DNA of 25,001 nt from an uncultured Treponema sp. (GTDB lineage Bacteria > Spirochaetota > Spirochaetia > Treponematales > Treponemataceae). Shown piece by piece: positions 1 to 7,254 of this stretch. Below the pieces are notes generated by a model, which worked only from the letters and a program-made list of their open reading frames with translations, made no database searches and had not been told where the DNA came from. Location: positions 1 through 25,001 of the forward strand of contig CALGGS010000187.1 of NCBI GenBank assembly GCA_937915735.1, read 5' to 3'. Made by a program: the position numbers and the translations under genes. How positions within the stretch are numbered: the stretch's first letter is position 1; every line of letters begins with the position of its first letter.

Positions 1-15
1 CTCATTTTTTTATAT

Positions 16-49
16 AATCTGTGTCGTATCTGTGTAAATCTGTGGATTA
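16..49. repeat. Dispersed 'CTGTGTAAATCTGTGGATTA'-type intergenic repeat, copy 1
   Basis: Read on the minus strand this stretch is TAATCCACAGATTTACACAG followed by ATACGACACAGATT. It is the familiar imperfectly periodic 'ccacagattacacagatt' type of intergenic sequence. It runs into the stop codon of the lytic transglycosylase gene. Related sequence occurs at about 18742-18790 and 19326-19426, in each case directly at a gene end. The three copies are diverged, so the relationship rests on the shared ACCAC and ATTACAC-like words and not on long identity. Confidence 0.5.
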
Positions 50-802
50 TTTCTTTGCAAGAACCGTGTTTCCCGAACCCGTTGAATAGAAAGCCAGAAC
101 CTCGGTAGAAAATTTACCTTCAAGAAAACCCCGGTAATTCGAGATTTTGGCTACATAATTAAGGGTATGCTGGGGTGTTTTGTTCTGCTTTACGCGAGAG
201 GTTCCCGCATTGTACATTGCAAGAGCAGTAATGTCGTTTCCAGCGACATCCATACAATAGCGAAGATGATTCATTCCGTATTTTGCGCTTACTTTCGGGT
301 CAAAAAATTCAGCCTCAGTAAGCTTTGGGAAAGTTGCGCTGTTGAGCTGGAACAAGCCCCTGTCAATCGTACGGTTCGTGTTTGAATTTACGGCATCCGC
401 CTTAAAACGACTTTCAACATAGGCAAGAGAAAAAGCCAGCGAAAGAGGAATGTCATTTTTGTCAGCGTTTTCAAGAATAGCGAGGGCAACTTCACGATTG
501 CTTGTCACATGAGTGTAGAACCATTCGACCGCAGGACGAGACTGTGCCTGCCTGTACAAGGCCAAGCCTTCATCATCTTCCGGAGAATAGTCATCTGCAT
601 ATTCTGTCTTAAAGCCTGCCTGTGCAAAATATTCTTCTGTAAAATCCATGCTGTTGAGTAATGCAAAATCAGGAACTTCCTTTTCAGGCTCTTCTTCTTT
701 TTTGGCAGACGGAATCAGCGTAAAAACAACAAGGCAAAGTGCAAGCAAAAAAGTACTAAGCGCTAATGTTCCGCCAAAAATTTTAGCATTAAAAGAATTC
801 AT
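47..802 (-). CDS. Membrane-anchored lytic transglycosylase (SLT domain)
   Basis: This is a predicted peptidoglycan lytic transglycosylase that cleaves the MurNAc-GlcNAc bond outside the inner membrane. The N-terminus has one hydrophobic segment (roughly residues 8-30) followed by an acidic, lysine-rich linker, which suggests a signal anchor. The SLT domain occupies the second half: AYVESRF carries the likely catalytic glutamate (E130), followed by RGLFQLN and the AMYNAG motif, all typical of family 1 enzymes. The open frame extends upstream to 862. I prefer the ATG at 802 because a TTGACT-N17-AAAAAT promoter lies inside the extension and ends 7 nt before this ATG. An ATG at 808 is a close alternative with a weak GGA 6 nt upstream. 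The stop abuts a dispersed repeat. The family call is firm; the substrate role is inferred. Confidence 0.85.
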   Translation of the reverse strand: MNSFNAKIFGGTLALSTFLLALCLVVFTLIPSAKKEEEPEKEVPDFALLNSMDFTEEYFAQAGFKTEYADDYSPEDDEGLALYRQAQSRPAVEWFYTHVTSNREVALAILENADKNDIPLSLAFSLAYVESRFKADAVNSNTNRTIDRGLFQLNSATFPKLTEAEFFDPKVSAKYGMNHLRYCMDVAGNDITALAMYNAGTSRVKQNKTPQHTLNYVAKISNYRGFLEGKFSTEVLAFYSTGSGNTVLAKK

Positions 803-809
803 AGGCATT

Positions 810-838
810 ATTTTTCCAAAAAAAACAATTTCAGTCAA
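810..838 (-). promoter_or_regulatory. Promoter placing the lytic transglycosylase start at 802 (leaderless candidate)
   Basis: TTGACT (833-838), 17-nt spacer, AAAAAT (810-815), then 7 nt to the ATG at 802. The -35 box is good and the -10 box matches at four of six positions. Transcription would begin at or next to the ATG. Confidence 0.4.
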
Positions 839-933
839 TGGAGTTTTTGGAGATTTTTGCAAATTTTAGGGTTTTTCTTGCGTTTTTATGCAGTTTTTCG
901 CAAACAAAACGCTTTTATATCAATTTACAGAAG

Positions 934-1353
934 TCAGTACAAAACGACATCAGTTCCGACATTTTCTTTGCAAAAATAGCAATATTGCTGATGCTTAGCC
1001 GAAAGTTCTTCAATATAGAAATCTTTAGATTTTAGAATTTCAACCGGAAGCGCAAAACCAATGACTGAAACGCAATCCTTGATTCTTCGGGCGCAATGCT
1101 TCATTGCCGCTGTAAATTGCTCAGGCGACGCATTTTTGTCAAAAACAGGCTCTATGAAAACAAAGTCGCCTTTATCGTCCTTTGATTTTAGCTCCTCACG
1201 AAGCCGTGCGAGAAAATCTTCGTTATATTCTTCTTCGCCCGCTTCCACATCGCTCCACTTTACGGGAAAAGCCAGCCCGTCAAGCGAAACAGGCTCCCCT
1301 GTCATTTTATAAAGTTTGGAAGCTTTTACTTCAAATAATCTTTCAAGTTTCAT
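934..1353 (-). CDS. Conserved-looking small cytoplasmic protein of unknown function
   Basis: I do not recognise this 139-residue protein. It has no signal peptide or membrane segment. It is acidic and charged in the middle (AGEEEYNEDFLARLREELKS), with mixed alpha/beta-like sequence, and ends with a YCYFCKE element (a CxxC pair) close to the C-terminus. That pair could bind metal or be redox active, but two cysteines alone prove nothing. The codon pattern looks like that of the neighbours and the frame is uninterrupted, so I take it as real. The ATG is preceded by TAGAAT at 6 nt and has no Shine-Dalgarno site. A terminator separates it from the EIIA gene upstream, so it needs its own promoter. 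Confidence 0.65.
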   Translation of the reverse strand: MKLERLFEVKASKLYKMTGEPVSLDGLAFPVKWSDVEAGEEEYNEDFLARLREELKSKDDKGDFVFIEPVFDKNASPEQFTAAMKHCARRIKDCVSVIGFALPVEILKSKDFYIEELSAKHQQYCYFCKENVGTDVVLY

Positions 1354-1359
1354 AATGTC

Positions 1360-1388
1360 ATTCTATCATTTTTTTTAAAACAAAAAAA
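1360..1388 (-). promoter_or_regulatory. Putative promoter of the 934-1353 gene (leaderless candidate)
   Basis: TAGAAT (1360-1365) lies 6 nt before the ATG at 1353. The matching -35 window (1383-1388) is only TTTTTT and coincides with the U-tract of the upstream terminator. The -10 box is good and the -35 box poor. Confidence 0.35.
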
Positions 1389-1410
1389 TCCCTGCAACTT
1401 TTTGCGGGGA
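1382..1410 (-). terminator. Rho-independent terminator after the EIIA gene
   Basis: On the minus strand, TCCCCGCAA and TTGCAGGGA form a 9-bp stem with one G-U pair and an AAAG loop (1389-1410), followed by a run of seven T. It lies 30 nt past the stop of the 1440-1886 gene. Confidence 0.85.
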
Positions 1411-1439
1411 CTTTCTAGCTTCAAATTCAGAACCAAAAA

Positions 1440-1886
1440 CTACTCGGTCAAAATTTTAATGACCTCAGCTTTGTCCTGAGTATTTAGGATTTGAGCACGC
1501 TTTTCTGCGCTCTTGAAGAGCAAGCTGACTTCAGCCAAGAACTGAAGGTGCGGCCCCGTTTTGTTAATCGGTGAAAGCGTCATAATGAAAATGCGGCATG
1601 GCTCCTGATCCAAAGAATCAAAATCAACAGGATTGTCCGAAATACCAATACACGCAACCAAATCTGCGACTGTGTCTGTTTTTCCGTGGGGAATAGCAAT
1701 ACCATGTTTCATGCCAGTTGACATTTTGCGTTCGCGGTCAAGAACACATTCGCGAGCTGTAGCCTTGTCTGCTACTTTTCCAGCCTTGATAAGAATATCA
1801 AGCATCTCATCGATAATTTCTTCTTTTGTTTTACCTTTGAGGTGCAATTCTACGGTGTCAGGTGTTAATACTGTTTTTAAGTCCAT
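1440..1886 (-). CDS. PTS fructose/nitrogen-type EIIA domain protein (PtsN-like)
   Basis: This 148-residue single-domain protein belongs to the PTS EIIA-2 family (fructose-specific and nitrogen-regulatory EIIA). The phosphoacceptor histidine is H67 in the HGIAIPHGKTD motif, preceded by the usual RERKMSTGM segment. No EIIB, EIIC, HPr or EI gene lies in the window, and the gene stands alone between a terminator and a divergent gene. A regulatory role is therefore more likely than sugar uptake, but that is inferred from context. The open frame reaches back to 1988. The extra 34 residues are low-complexity and contain the promoter, so I start at the ATG at 1886, where typical EIIA sequence (MDLKTVLTPDTVELHL) begins. 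There is no Shine-Dalgarno site before this ATG. Confidence 0.88.
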   Translation of the reverse strand: MDLKTVLTPDTVELHLKGKTKEEIIDEMLDILIKAGKVADKATARECVLDRERKMSTGMKHGIAIPHGKTDTVADLVACIGISDNPVDFDSLDQEPCRIFIMTLSPINKTGPHLQFLAEVSLLFKSAEKRAQILNTQDKAEVIKILTE

Positions 1887-1892
1887 AACAAA

Positions 1893-1921
1893 ATTGTAAA
1901 TTTCATTTAAGCAAAAGTCAA
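1893..1921 (-). promoter_or_regulatory. Strong promoter of the EIIA gene (leaderless candidate)
   Basis: TTGACT (1916-1921), exactly 17 nt, TACAAT (1893-1898), then 6 nt to the ATG at 1886. The expected +1 is the A of the ATG. Both hexamers match consensus at five of six positions, and no Shine-Dalgarno site is present. Confidence 0.7.
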
Positions 1922-2041
1922 GTGAAAAATTAACAGAAAACAAGAATTTTTCGTTTCCATAAAAATCATCTTTTCTAAACTGGAACAAGGAATTTGCCGA
2001 AATTCAATGTGAATATCTATGTTTACAAAAGGAAGCGGATT

Positions 2042-3379
2042 GTGAGAAAAGGATTTTTTTCTTCGCTGATTCTTTGCTCAGCATTTACGGCACTTTTTGC
2101 CTCTGAAAATAAAGGTTTTATCTCATCTCAAAGCACGATTGACTGGTCATCTTCAGCATTTGTTTCTGAAGTCAGGCTCGACACTGAAAAAGCCGGCATC
2201 AGCATGCCTTCGGGTAAACGGGCATCCATCAATTTTATTGAAACAAAGCTCCCTGATTTAATTAAGGACGGGCTTCTTTCGCTTTATGTGAATTCTCATC
2301 AGCAGCTTGGCGATTTGGTCATCTCAAATGATATGACTCTTGAGCAGCTCACAAAAATTATAGATGAAGGAAAAAAAAGTCCGGGAATTTTCACGGACGG
2401 AAGCCTTACATTAAAAACGACTCATTCAATAAATTTAAAAGAAATCTCATCACTGATGATTAAGCATCACTTTCCATACAGGAATGCAAAACCAATCGAA
2501 ACCGTAGCGTCAAGGGTTTACACGGGAATCATCATAGACGCGCGGGGAAGCCTTGAAGTTCACGGTGAATTTATGGAGGACGAGGTTTATCCTTGCTTTT
2601 TTCCCCAGGTCTGGGACGAAAATATGAATCTTATTTATGAGAGGAATATGGGAAATCCTGACCGTCAGTTCAAAAACGGTATGATTGGCTACGACTGGCG
2701 GGATGACGAGTCACATTATCACTCAAGAATCGGCTCGGATCCGCTTCACATAAAGGCAAGAAAGGTTTACGGTCATCTTCGCACTGACCCCGTAATCTCA
2801 AGGGAGGATGCGCTAAAAATTCTTTCCGTGCCGGAAAATGTTAAGCTTCTGGAAGAAGGAAAGGTCGTAATTCTTCTGGATAAGGAAAATCTTACTTATT
2901 CAATCGAGAGAAACGAAGAGCTGCAGGAATACTACGCACCATTCCTTGATATTAAGAGTTATTTCCCAGAAAATGAAGAAGCACCGATTATCAAGATGTT
3001 TGGAGATGAATTCCAGCTTTTGTACGATTTAAAATTCGTAGCTGACAGTCCCAAGCTTTTGGATTCAGAGCTTTCGAAAATGGAAACCCTTGCAAATCTT
3101 TTAAAAGACATCAACAAGGACGATGCATACACCGTTCTTGTAGAGGGCCATACTGCTGATGTAAATAAACCGACAGGACAGATGAACCTTTCTATCGCGC
3201 GAACTCAGACAATCATCGATGAGCTTGTCAAACAGGGGCTGCCACGCTCTCTTTTCACATTCCGTGGATACGGCGGGACTCAGCCAATTGCCTCAAATGC
3301 GACTCCTGAAGGACGGGCAATGAACCGTCGTGTCGTGATTACGGCCCGCCCGAAAGCGACTTACATTCAGCGATATTAG
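2042..3379 (+). CDS. Exported protein with C-terminal OmpA-like peptidoglycan-binding domain
   Basis: The last ~110 residues form an OmpA/MotB-type domain: EGHTAD, then LSIARTQTIIDEL, then FRGYGGTQP and GRAMNRRV, the normal order of motifs for binding peptidoglycan from the periplasm. The ~300-residue N-terminal part is not a recognisable beta-barrel and I cannot name its fold. Its layout resembles that of spirochaetal OmpA-domain proteins such as T. pallidum Tp0624, which is an unverified comparison. I chose the GTG at 2042: AAGGAAG lies 8 nt upstream, and the protein then opens with a compact signal peptide (MRKGFFSSLILCSAFTALFA, cleavage before SENKG). The longest frame starts with a TTG at 1994 whose AAGGA is only 2 nt away. 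It is followed 40 nt later by another exported-protein gene, probably in one operon. Confidence 0.85.
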   Translation: MRKGFFSSLILCSAFTALFASENKGFISSQSTIDWSSSAFVSEVRLDTEKAGISMPSGKRASINFIETKLPDLIKDGLLSLYVNSHQQLGDLVISNDMTLEQLTKIIDEGKKSPGIFTDGSLTLKTTHSINLKEISSLMIKHHFPYRNAKPIETVASRVYTGIIIDARGSLEVHGEFMEDEVYPCFFPQVWDENMNLIYERNMGNPDRQFKNGMIGYDWRDDESHYHSRIGSDPLHIKARKVYGHLRTDPVISREDALKILSVPENVKLLEEGKVVILLDKENLTYSIERNEELQEYYAPFLDIKSYFPENEEAPIIKMFGDEFQLLYDLKFVADSPKLLDSELSKMETLANLLKDINKDDAYTVLVEGHTADVNKPTGQMNLSIARTQTIIDELVKQGLPRSLFTFRGYGGTQPIASNATPEGRAMNRRVVITARPKATYIQRY

Positions 3380-3419
3380 TAATTTCAGAGTTATCTCTAA
3401 AAAGTCAAAAGGTAATTTT

Positions 3420-4628
3420 ATGAAAAAAATTGTTCAGACAGCCTTTATCTTGATTTTCTCCCAAGCCCTCTTTGCCGCAGATTATTTTTCTGGTGAAGCC
3501 GGACTTTTAGCAAATTTTATAAATACAGAAAACTATGGCTTTGAGCCGGCATTAAAATTCAACGGTTTTTTATCAGGTCAACTGGCCTTTTCTAATTCAT
3601 TTTCAGTTCGCGGAGAATTTTCAATTCAGACTGATGATTTATTCGATGAAGGCCTTATGAAGGAAGTCTCGTCAACATTCCGCTTCAATGAAATTTCTGC
3701 GACTTATAATAAATCCTTTGCAAATGTAAATCACAGTTTTTCGATTTTTAAGGGTTGTTTTGAGTCCCTTGGCAGCGAGAAGTTCATTTCCCGGCATCTC
3801 GGAGTTCAAAAATATTCATCTTTTCTGACTCAAAATTACCTTGGTCTTAATGGAGCTAATGTTTATGACTTGTACGGAACTGGACTAAGCTATACGCTGA
3901 CTTCAAAAAGACTTCCAGTGTGCACGGGTTTTGTAATAAGCAGGAATTATGAAAATGTCGAAAACTGTGCCCAATTAAACACAGACATTCGCTTTGGCTT
4001 TACTTCAAAAGCGCTTACGGTTGACGCACTCGCTGGCTTGGGTGCCCCCTTGTACACAAAAGATGACAACGATAACGATGTGGTCCTTCTGATTGAGACC
4101 CTTTATTTTCATACAGGCGTAGACATTCTTTTGGGAAACGAGTATTCAATTCTTTCAATGCTCCTTCAGGGAGGATTTGAATATCTTCCCGTGAAAAAAA
4201 CAAGTCGCTCAGCTGAGTCCTACCTTCATAAAGATGAAATCTATCTTTTGCTTGAGGGGCGTTTAAGCGGTGGCCCGTCTAAATTTTACATCTCATTCTT
4301 TCATATTCCGGATAGCAAGCTCGACAAAATGACTTTTATTGACGACAATATCGGCGTAAATACCAGGATTTTTGCCGACAAACTTTACACAAAAAACCAT
4401 GAGTACAATATCGGCTTAAATTTTATGGCAGGATTAATGGGCATAACATTCGCAAATCTTGATGAAATTGATGTAAACGAAAATTTCGATTTGAAACTCA
4501 TTCCTTTTACAGAAATAAGCCTTAACGGCGGTCTCTTAACCTGTGCGCTGCAAGTCGGAATCACCCGATACGCAAATAATGATGATGAAGCATTAAAATT
4601 GCATATCGGTTACAAAAAAGAGCTTTAA
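3420..4628 (+). CDS. Secreted protein, probably outer-membrane/periplasmic, unknown function
   Basis: This 402-residue protein begins with a clear signal peptide (MKKIVQTAFILIFSQALFA, cleavage before ADYF). The mature part is rich in alternating polar/aromatic strands with many Asn, Phe, Tyr and Gly residues and has no hydrophobic helix. That pattern fits a beta-barrel or large beta-sheet protein, but I recognise no named family. AAAAGGT lies about 6 nt before the ATG. It follows the OmpA-domain gene by 40 nt, so the pair probably forms an envelope operon. Its stop codon shares four bases (TTAA) with the stop of the convergent nnr gene, with no terminator between them. Membrane location is inferred from composition only. 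Confidence 0.75.
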   Translation: MKKIVQTAFILIFSQALFAADYFSGEAGLLANFINTENYGFEPALKFNGFLSGQLAFSNSFSVRGEFSIQTDDLFDEGLMKEVSSTFRFNEISATYNKSFANVNHSFSIFKGCFESLGSEKFISRHLGVQKYSSFLTQNYLGLNGANVYDLYGTGLSYTLTSKRLPVCTGFVISRNYENVENCAQLNTDIRFGFTSKALTVDALAGLGAPLYTKDDNDNDVVLLIETLYFHTGVDILLGNEYSILSMLLQGGFEYLPVKKTSRSAESYLHKDEIYLLLEGRLSGGPSKFYISFFHIPDSKLDKMTFIDDNIGVNTRIFADKLYTKNHEYNIGLNFMAGLMGITFANLDEIDVNENFDLKLIPFTEISLNGGLLTCALQVGITRYANNDDEALKLHIGYKKEL

Positions 4629-6109
4629 TCTAATTCTTTCAGAGCCAGAATCAAATCGTAGGGAGTCATCGCAAAGTCACACTTGATTTTTCTGGAAGCA
4701 AGAGAGTGCGCCAAAACGGCCGTAATTGCAGAATCAAGGCTTTTCCGGTGCTGGGCAAGCAAGGCCACTATAAGCCCGCTCAAAACATCTCCACTACCCG
4801 CCTTCGCAAGACAGGGCTTTCCCAAATCATTTACGAACATTTTGAATTTATAGCCGTCGAAATGAGCAATTACGGTGTTTGCGCCCTTTAAGACGACAGT
4901 TTTTTTAGGAAATTTCCGGCAGAATTTTTCAAGAAGCTCCATTCGATTTATGCAGCACTCTTCGATTGAGTATTCTCCCAAATCACAATTTTTTAGAATT
5001 GCCTGAAATTCCTTCGGATGAGGAGTTAATACAACGCCCTTTTCTTTTTTTTCAAGGAATGTTTTTAAGCCTGAAGCATAGCAAGCATCCGCATCGATAA
5101 CGCAGCGGATATTTGCGTGCGAAAGAATGTAATCAAAATAAGGCTGAATATTCTCGTTGCTTCGTCCGAGTCCCATACCGAAAGCTATTGCATTGGTTTT
5201 TTCTGGAATTTCGGCAGAGACCATAAGCTCAGGGAACATATCGAGTCCTTTTTTTGAAGAATGTTTATGGACGAGAGTGACAAGCCCCGCTCCGAAACGG
5301 AAAGCCGCGCTTCCGGCAATAGCAGCGGCACCCTGCTTTTCGCCACTTGCAATTGCGACATGGCCAAAAGAGCCTTTGTTGACATTGTGAATAGTTCTGT
5401 GAGGAAGGATTAAATCGCTTTCTTCAAGAAGAACCGCTTTTACAAGGCTTGAATTATTAGAATTTTCGTAGAGGCGGCGGTTTACGCCCAAATCTGCGCA
5501 GCGAATTTCGCCAACAAAATCCTTTGCCGTATCTGAATAAAGGCAAGTCTTTAAAGCACCCATCGTGACGGTTAAATCGGCAATGAAAGCGCCTTCGGTG
5601 ACAGTTCCGTCGGCACGAACTCCGCTGGGAACATCACAGGCAATTTTGTAGCACTCGCAGAAATTCATATCGCTGAAGGTTCCGAGAACTTTTTCGTCAA
5701 AATTCCCGTGAAAACCACTTCCAAAAACACAATCAACGATAATGTCTGTAAATCTTAAATCATAAAAGGATAAATCTTCCCGTCTTACGAAGCGAACGCC
5801 GCATTTTTCTGCCCGCTCCGCCTGAATACGACACAAATCTCCTTTTGGCTCAAAAAACTGGATTATGCTCACATCGTAGTCAAATCTTAATTTTCGCGAA
5901 AGAGTATAGCCGTCAGCTCCGTTATTACCGCCACCACAAAGAATAAGAATCTTTTGTGGCTGACGGCGGTCTTTACTTAAAGGATAAGGGTTTCGCACGG
6001 CATTTTCCAGTGCCATAGCGGCATTTTCCATCATTATTTCTTCGGTAAGGCCATAAGAAGCGCGGCAAGAAGCGTCCAATTTTCTAGTATCAAGATATAT
6101 CTTTTGCAT
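4625..6109 (-). CDS. nnr: Bifunctional NAD(P)HX epimerase / ADP-dependent NAD(P)HX dehydratase
   Basis: This metabolite-repair enzyme restores hydrated NADH and NADPH. The N-terminal YjeF_N domain (about 1-215) epimerises R- to S-NAD(P)HX and shows the GGGNNGADGY loop (G59-Y68) and CVFGSGFHG. The C-terminal ribokinase-like domain (about 235-494) dehydrates S-NAD(P)HX with ADP; it shows VLTPHPKEF and AGSGDVLSG, with the expected catalytic aspartate at D441. The usual first residue of the latter motif (often GTPGSGD) is replaced, giving LAKAGSGD. The 494-residue length is normal for the fused form. There is no Shine-Dalgarno site; a TATAAT box ends 7 nt before the ATG. The 3' end overlaps the convergent gene by 4 nt. 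Confidence 0.93.
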   Translation of the reverse strand: MQKIYLDTRKLDASCRASYGLTEEIMMENAAMALENAVRNPYPLSKDRRQPQKILILCGGGNNGADGYTLSRKLRFDYDVSIIQFFEPKGDLCRIQAERAEKCGVRFVRREDLSFYDLRFTDIIVDCVFGSGFHGNFDEKVLGTFSDMNFCECYKIACDVPSGVRADGTVTEGAFIADLTVTMGALKTCLYSDTAKDFVGEIRCADLGVNRRLYENSNNSSLVKAVLLEESDLILPHRTIHNVNKGSFGHVAIASGEKQGAAAIAGSAAFRFGAGLVTLVHKHSSKKGLDMFPELMVSAEIPEKTNAIAFGMGLGRSNENIQPYFDYILSHANIRCVIDADACYASGLKTFLEKKEKGVVLTPHPKEFQAILKNCDLGEYSIEECCINRMELLEKFCRKFPKKTVVLKGANTVIAHFDGYKFKMFVNDLGKPCLAKAGSGDVLSGLIVALLAQHRKSLDSAITAVLAHSLASRKIKCDFAMTPYDLILALKELD

Positions 6110-6116
6110 ATAGTAA

Positions 6117-6145
6117 ATTATAAACTATAAAAAGAAATCTTGCAA
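6117..6145 (-). promoter_or_regulatory. Promoter of nnr (leaderless candidate)
   Basis: TTGCAA (6140-6145), 17-nt spacer, perfect TATAAT (6117-6122), then 7 nt to the ATG at 6109. No Shine-Dalgarno site is present. Confidence 0.65.
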
Positions 6146-6167
6146 AAAAATTCAATGCGATTTAAGT

Positions 6168-7178
6168 TTATTTTTTTGTCAGGCTTCCGTTTTCAAAAAT
6201 CATGTTCGCCTTGCTCAAATATTCCTCAGGAATTGTAATTCCACAGTTTTTCGCAGAATCCAAATCAAAAAGCAAGTCTGAATCGCTAGGCTCTGTCATA
6301 AATCTTACTGGAATTTCTGAAGGCTTTTCGCCCTTTAAGATTTTCAGGACTATTTCGCCTGTTGCCCGTCCTGCCTTGTAATAGTTGAAGCCGCTGGCAA
6401 TAAGACAGCCGCCATCCTGAGCGCCAGTTACATCCCCAGAGAAAATAGGCTTTTTTGCCTCTCCAAAAACATCTTTTACAGAGGATAGTGCGCTAAAGAT
6501 TGTGTTATCGGTCGTAAGATAAAGTCCGTCAACTCGGTTTACAATTGCCTCACAAGCCTGCTTTACCTCACTTGAATTCGTGATTGCCTGCGTTACAAGT
6601 GCAAGACCTGCCTCCTCACAGCCTTTTTTTACAAGTTCAAGCGAAGAAACTGAATTAGCCTCGCCTGTTGTGTAGATATAACCAAGAGTCTTGATTCCAG
6701 TCAGTTCCTTAAAAAGGGCAATGTGCTGCTCAGTCGGGATTGCGTCGCTCATACCGGTAACATTTTTTTCTCCGTGGGAAAGACTTGTAACAAGACCAGC
6801 AGCAAGAGGATCGGTTACAGTTCCAAAAACAACTGGAATTTCATCAAGAACATTCGCAAGGGCAAGAGCAACAGGAGTTGCGATTCCAACTGCGACATCA
6901 ACACCTTCGTCACGATATTTCATAGCGATTTGAGCGGCTGTGTTCGGATCTCCGTTCGCATTCTGCAAGTCATAAACTGCATTCACACCATTTTCAGACA
7001 GAACATCGATTACGCCCTTTTCTACAGAATCAAGGGCTACATGCTGAACTATTTTGGCGATTCCGATTTTTACAGTCTTTAAATCATTTTGTCCTGCGCT
7101 CTGATTTTCAGATTTTTTGTTGCAAGAAGATAAAGAAAAAAATATAGAAACGATTGCAATAAATTTTAAGATTTTCAA
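6168..7178 (-). CDS. ABC-transporter substrate-binding lipoprotein (TrpX/ABC_sub_bind family), orphan
   Basis: The protein fits the ABC_sub_bind (TrpX-like) family of periplasmic binding proteins, with VKIGIAKIVQHVALDSVEKG near the start of the mature protein and two lobes typical of type I binding folds. It has a lipoprotein signal with the lipobox LSSC (Cys19), so it should be anchored to a membrane. Family members bind amino acids such as tryptophan or phenylalanine, but the ligand here cannot be read from sequence. The permease and ATPase genes that usually accompany trpX are absent: the flanking genes are nnr and sufS. The start is a TTG with GAGGT 7 nt upstream, giving the correct signal-peptide length. 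It has its own promoter in the gap after sufS. Confidence 0.85.
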   Translation of the reverse strand: MKILKFIAIVSIFFSLSSCNKKSENQSAGQNDLKTVKIGIAKIVQHVALDSVEKGVIDVLSENGVNAVYDLQNANGDPNTAAQIAMKYRDEGVDVAVGIATPVALALANVLDEIPVVFGTVTDPLAAGLVTSLSHGEKNVTGMSDAIPTEQHIALFKELTGIKTLGYIYTTGEANSVSSLELVKKGCEEAGLALVTQAITNSSEVKQACEAIVNRVDGLYLTTDNTIFSALSSVKDVFGEAKKPIFSGDVTGAQDGGCLIASGFNYYKAGRATGEIVLKILKGEKPSEIPVRFMTEPSDSDLLFDLDSAKNCGITIPEEYLSKANMIFENGSLTKK

Positions 7179-7200
7179 TTTTCGTACCTCACTGAAACAG

Positions 7201-7230
7201 ATGTTACTACAAATAGAAACAAACTGTCAA
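7201..7230 (-). promoter_or_regulatory. Promoter and Shine-Dalgarno of the TrpX-like gene
   Basis: TTGACA (7225-7230), 18-nt spacer, TAACAT (7201-7206). Transcription would start near 7194. GAGGT at 7186-7190 lies 7 nt before the TTG start at 7178, so this is a leadered mRNA, unlike those of the neighbours. Confidence 0.6.
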
Positions 7231-7254
7231 TAGAAAACATACAAAAGAAAGCTC

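Noticed and set aside
863..933. GCGTTTT...AAAACGC inverted repeat between the transglycosylase and 934-1353 genes
   Set aside because: The stem is only 7 bp, A/T-rich, with a long loop, and no T-run follows on the minus strand where a terminator would be needed.
1994..2041. TTG start at 1994 for the OmpA-domain gene
   Set aside because: Its AAGGA is only 2 nt from the TTG and it would lengthen the N-terminus before the signal peptide; the GTG at 2042 has proper spacing and a clean signal peptide.
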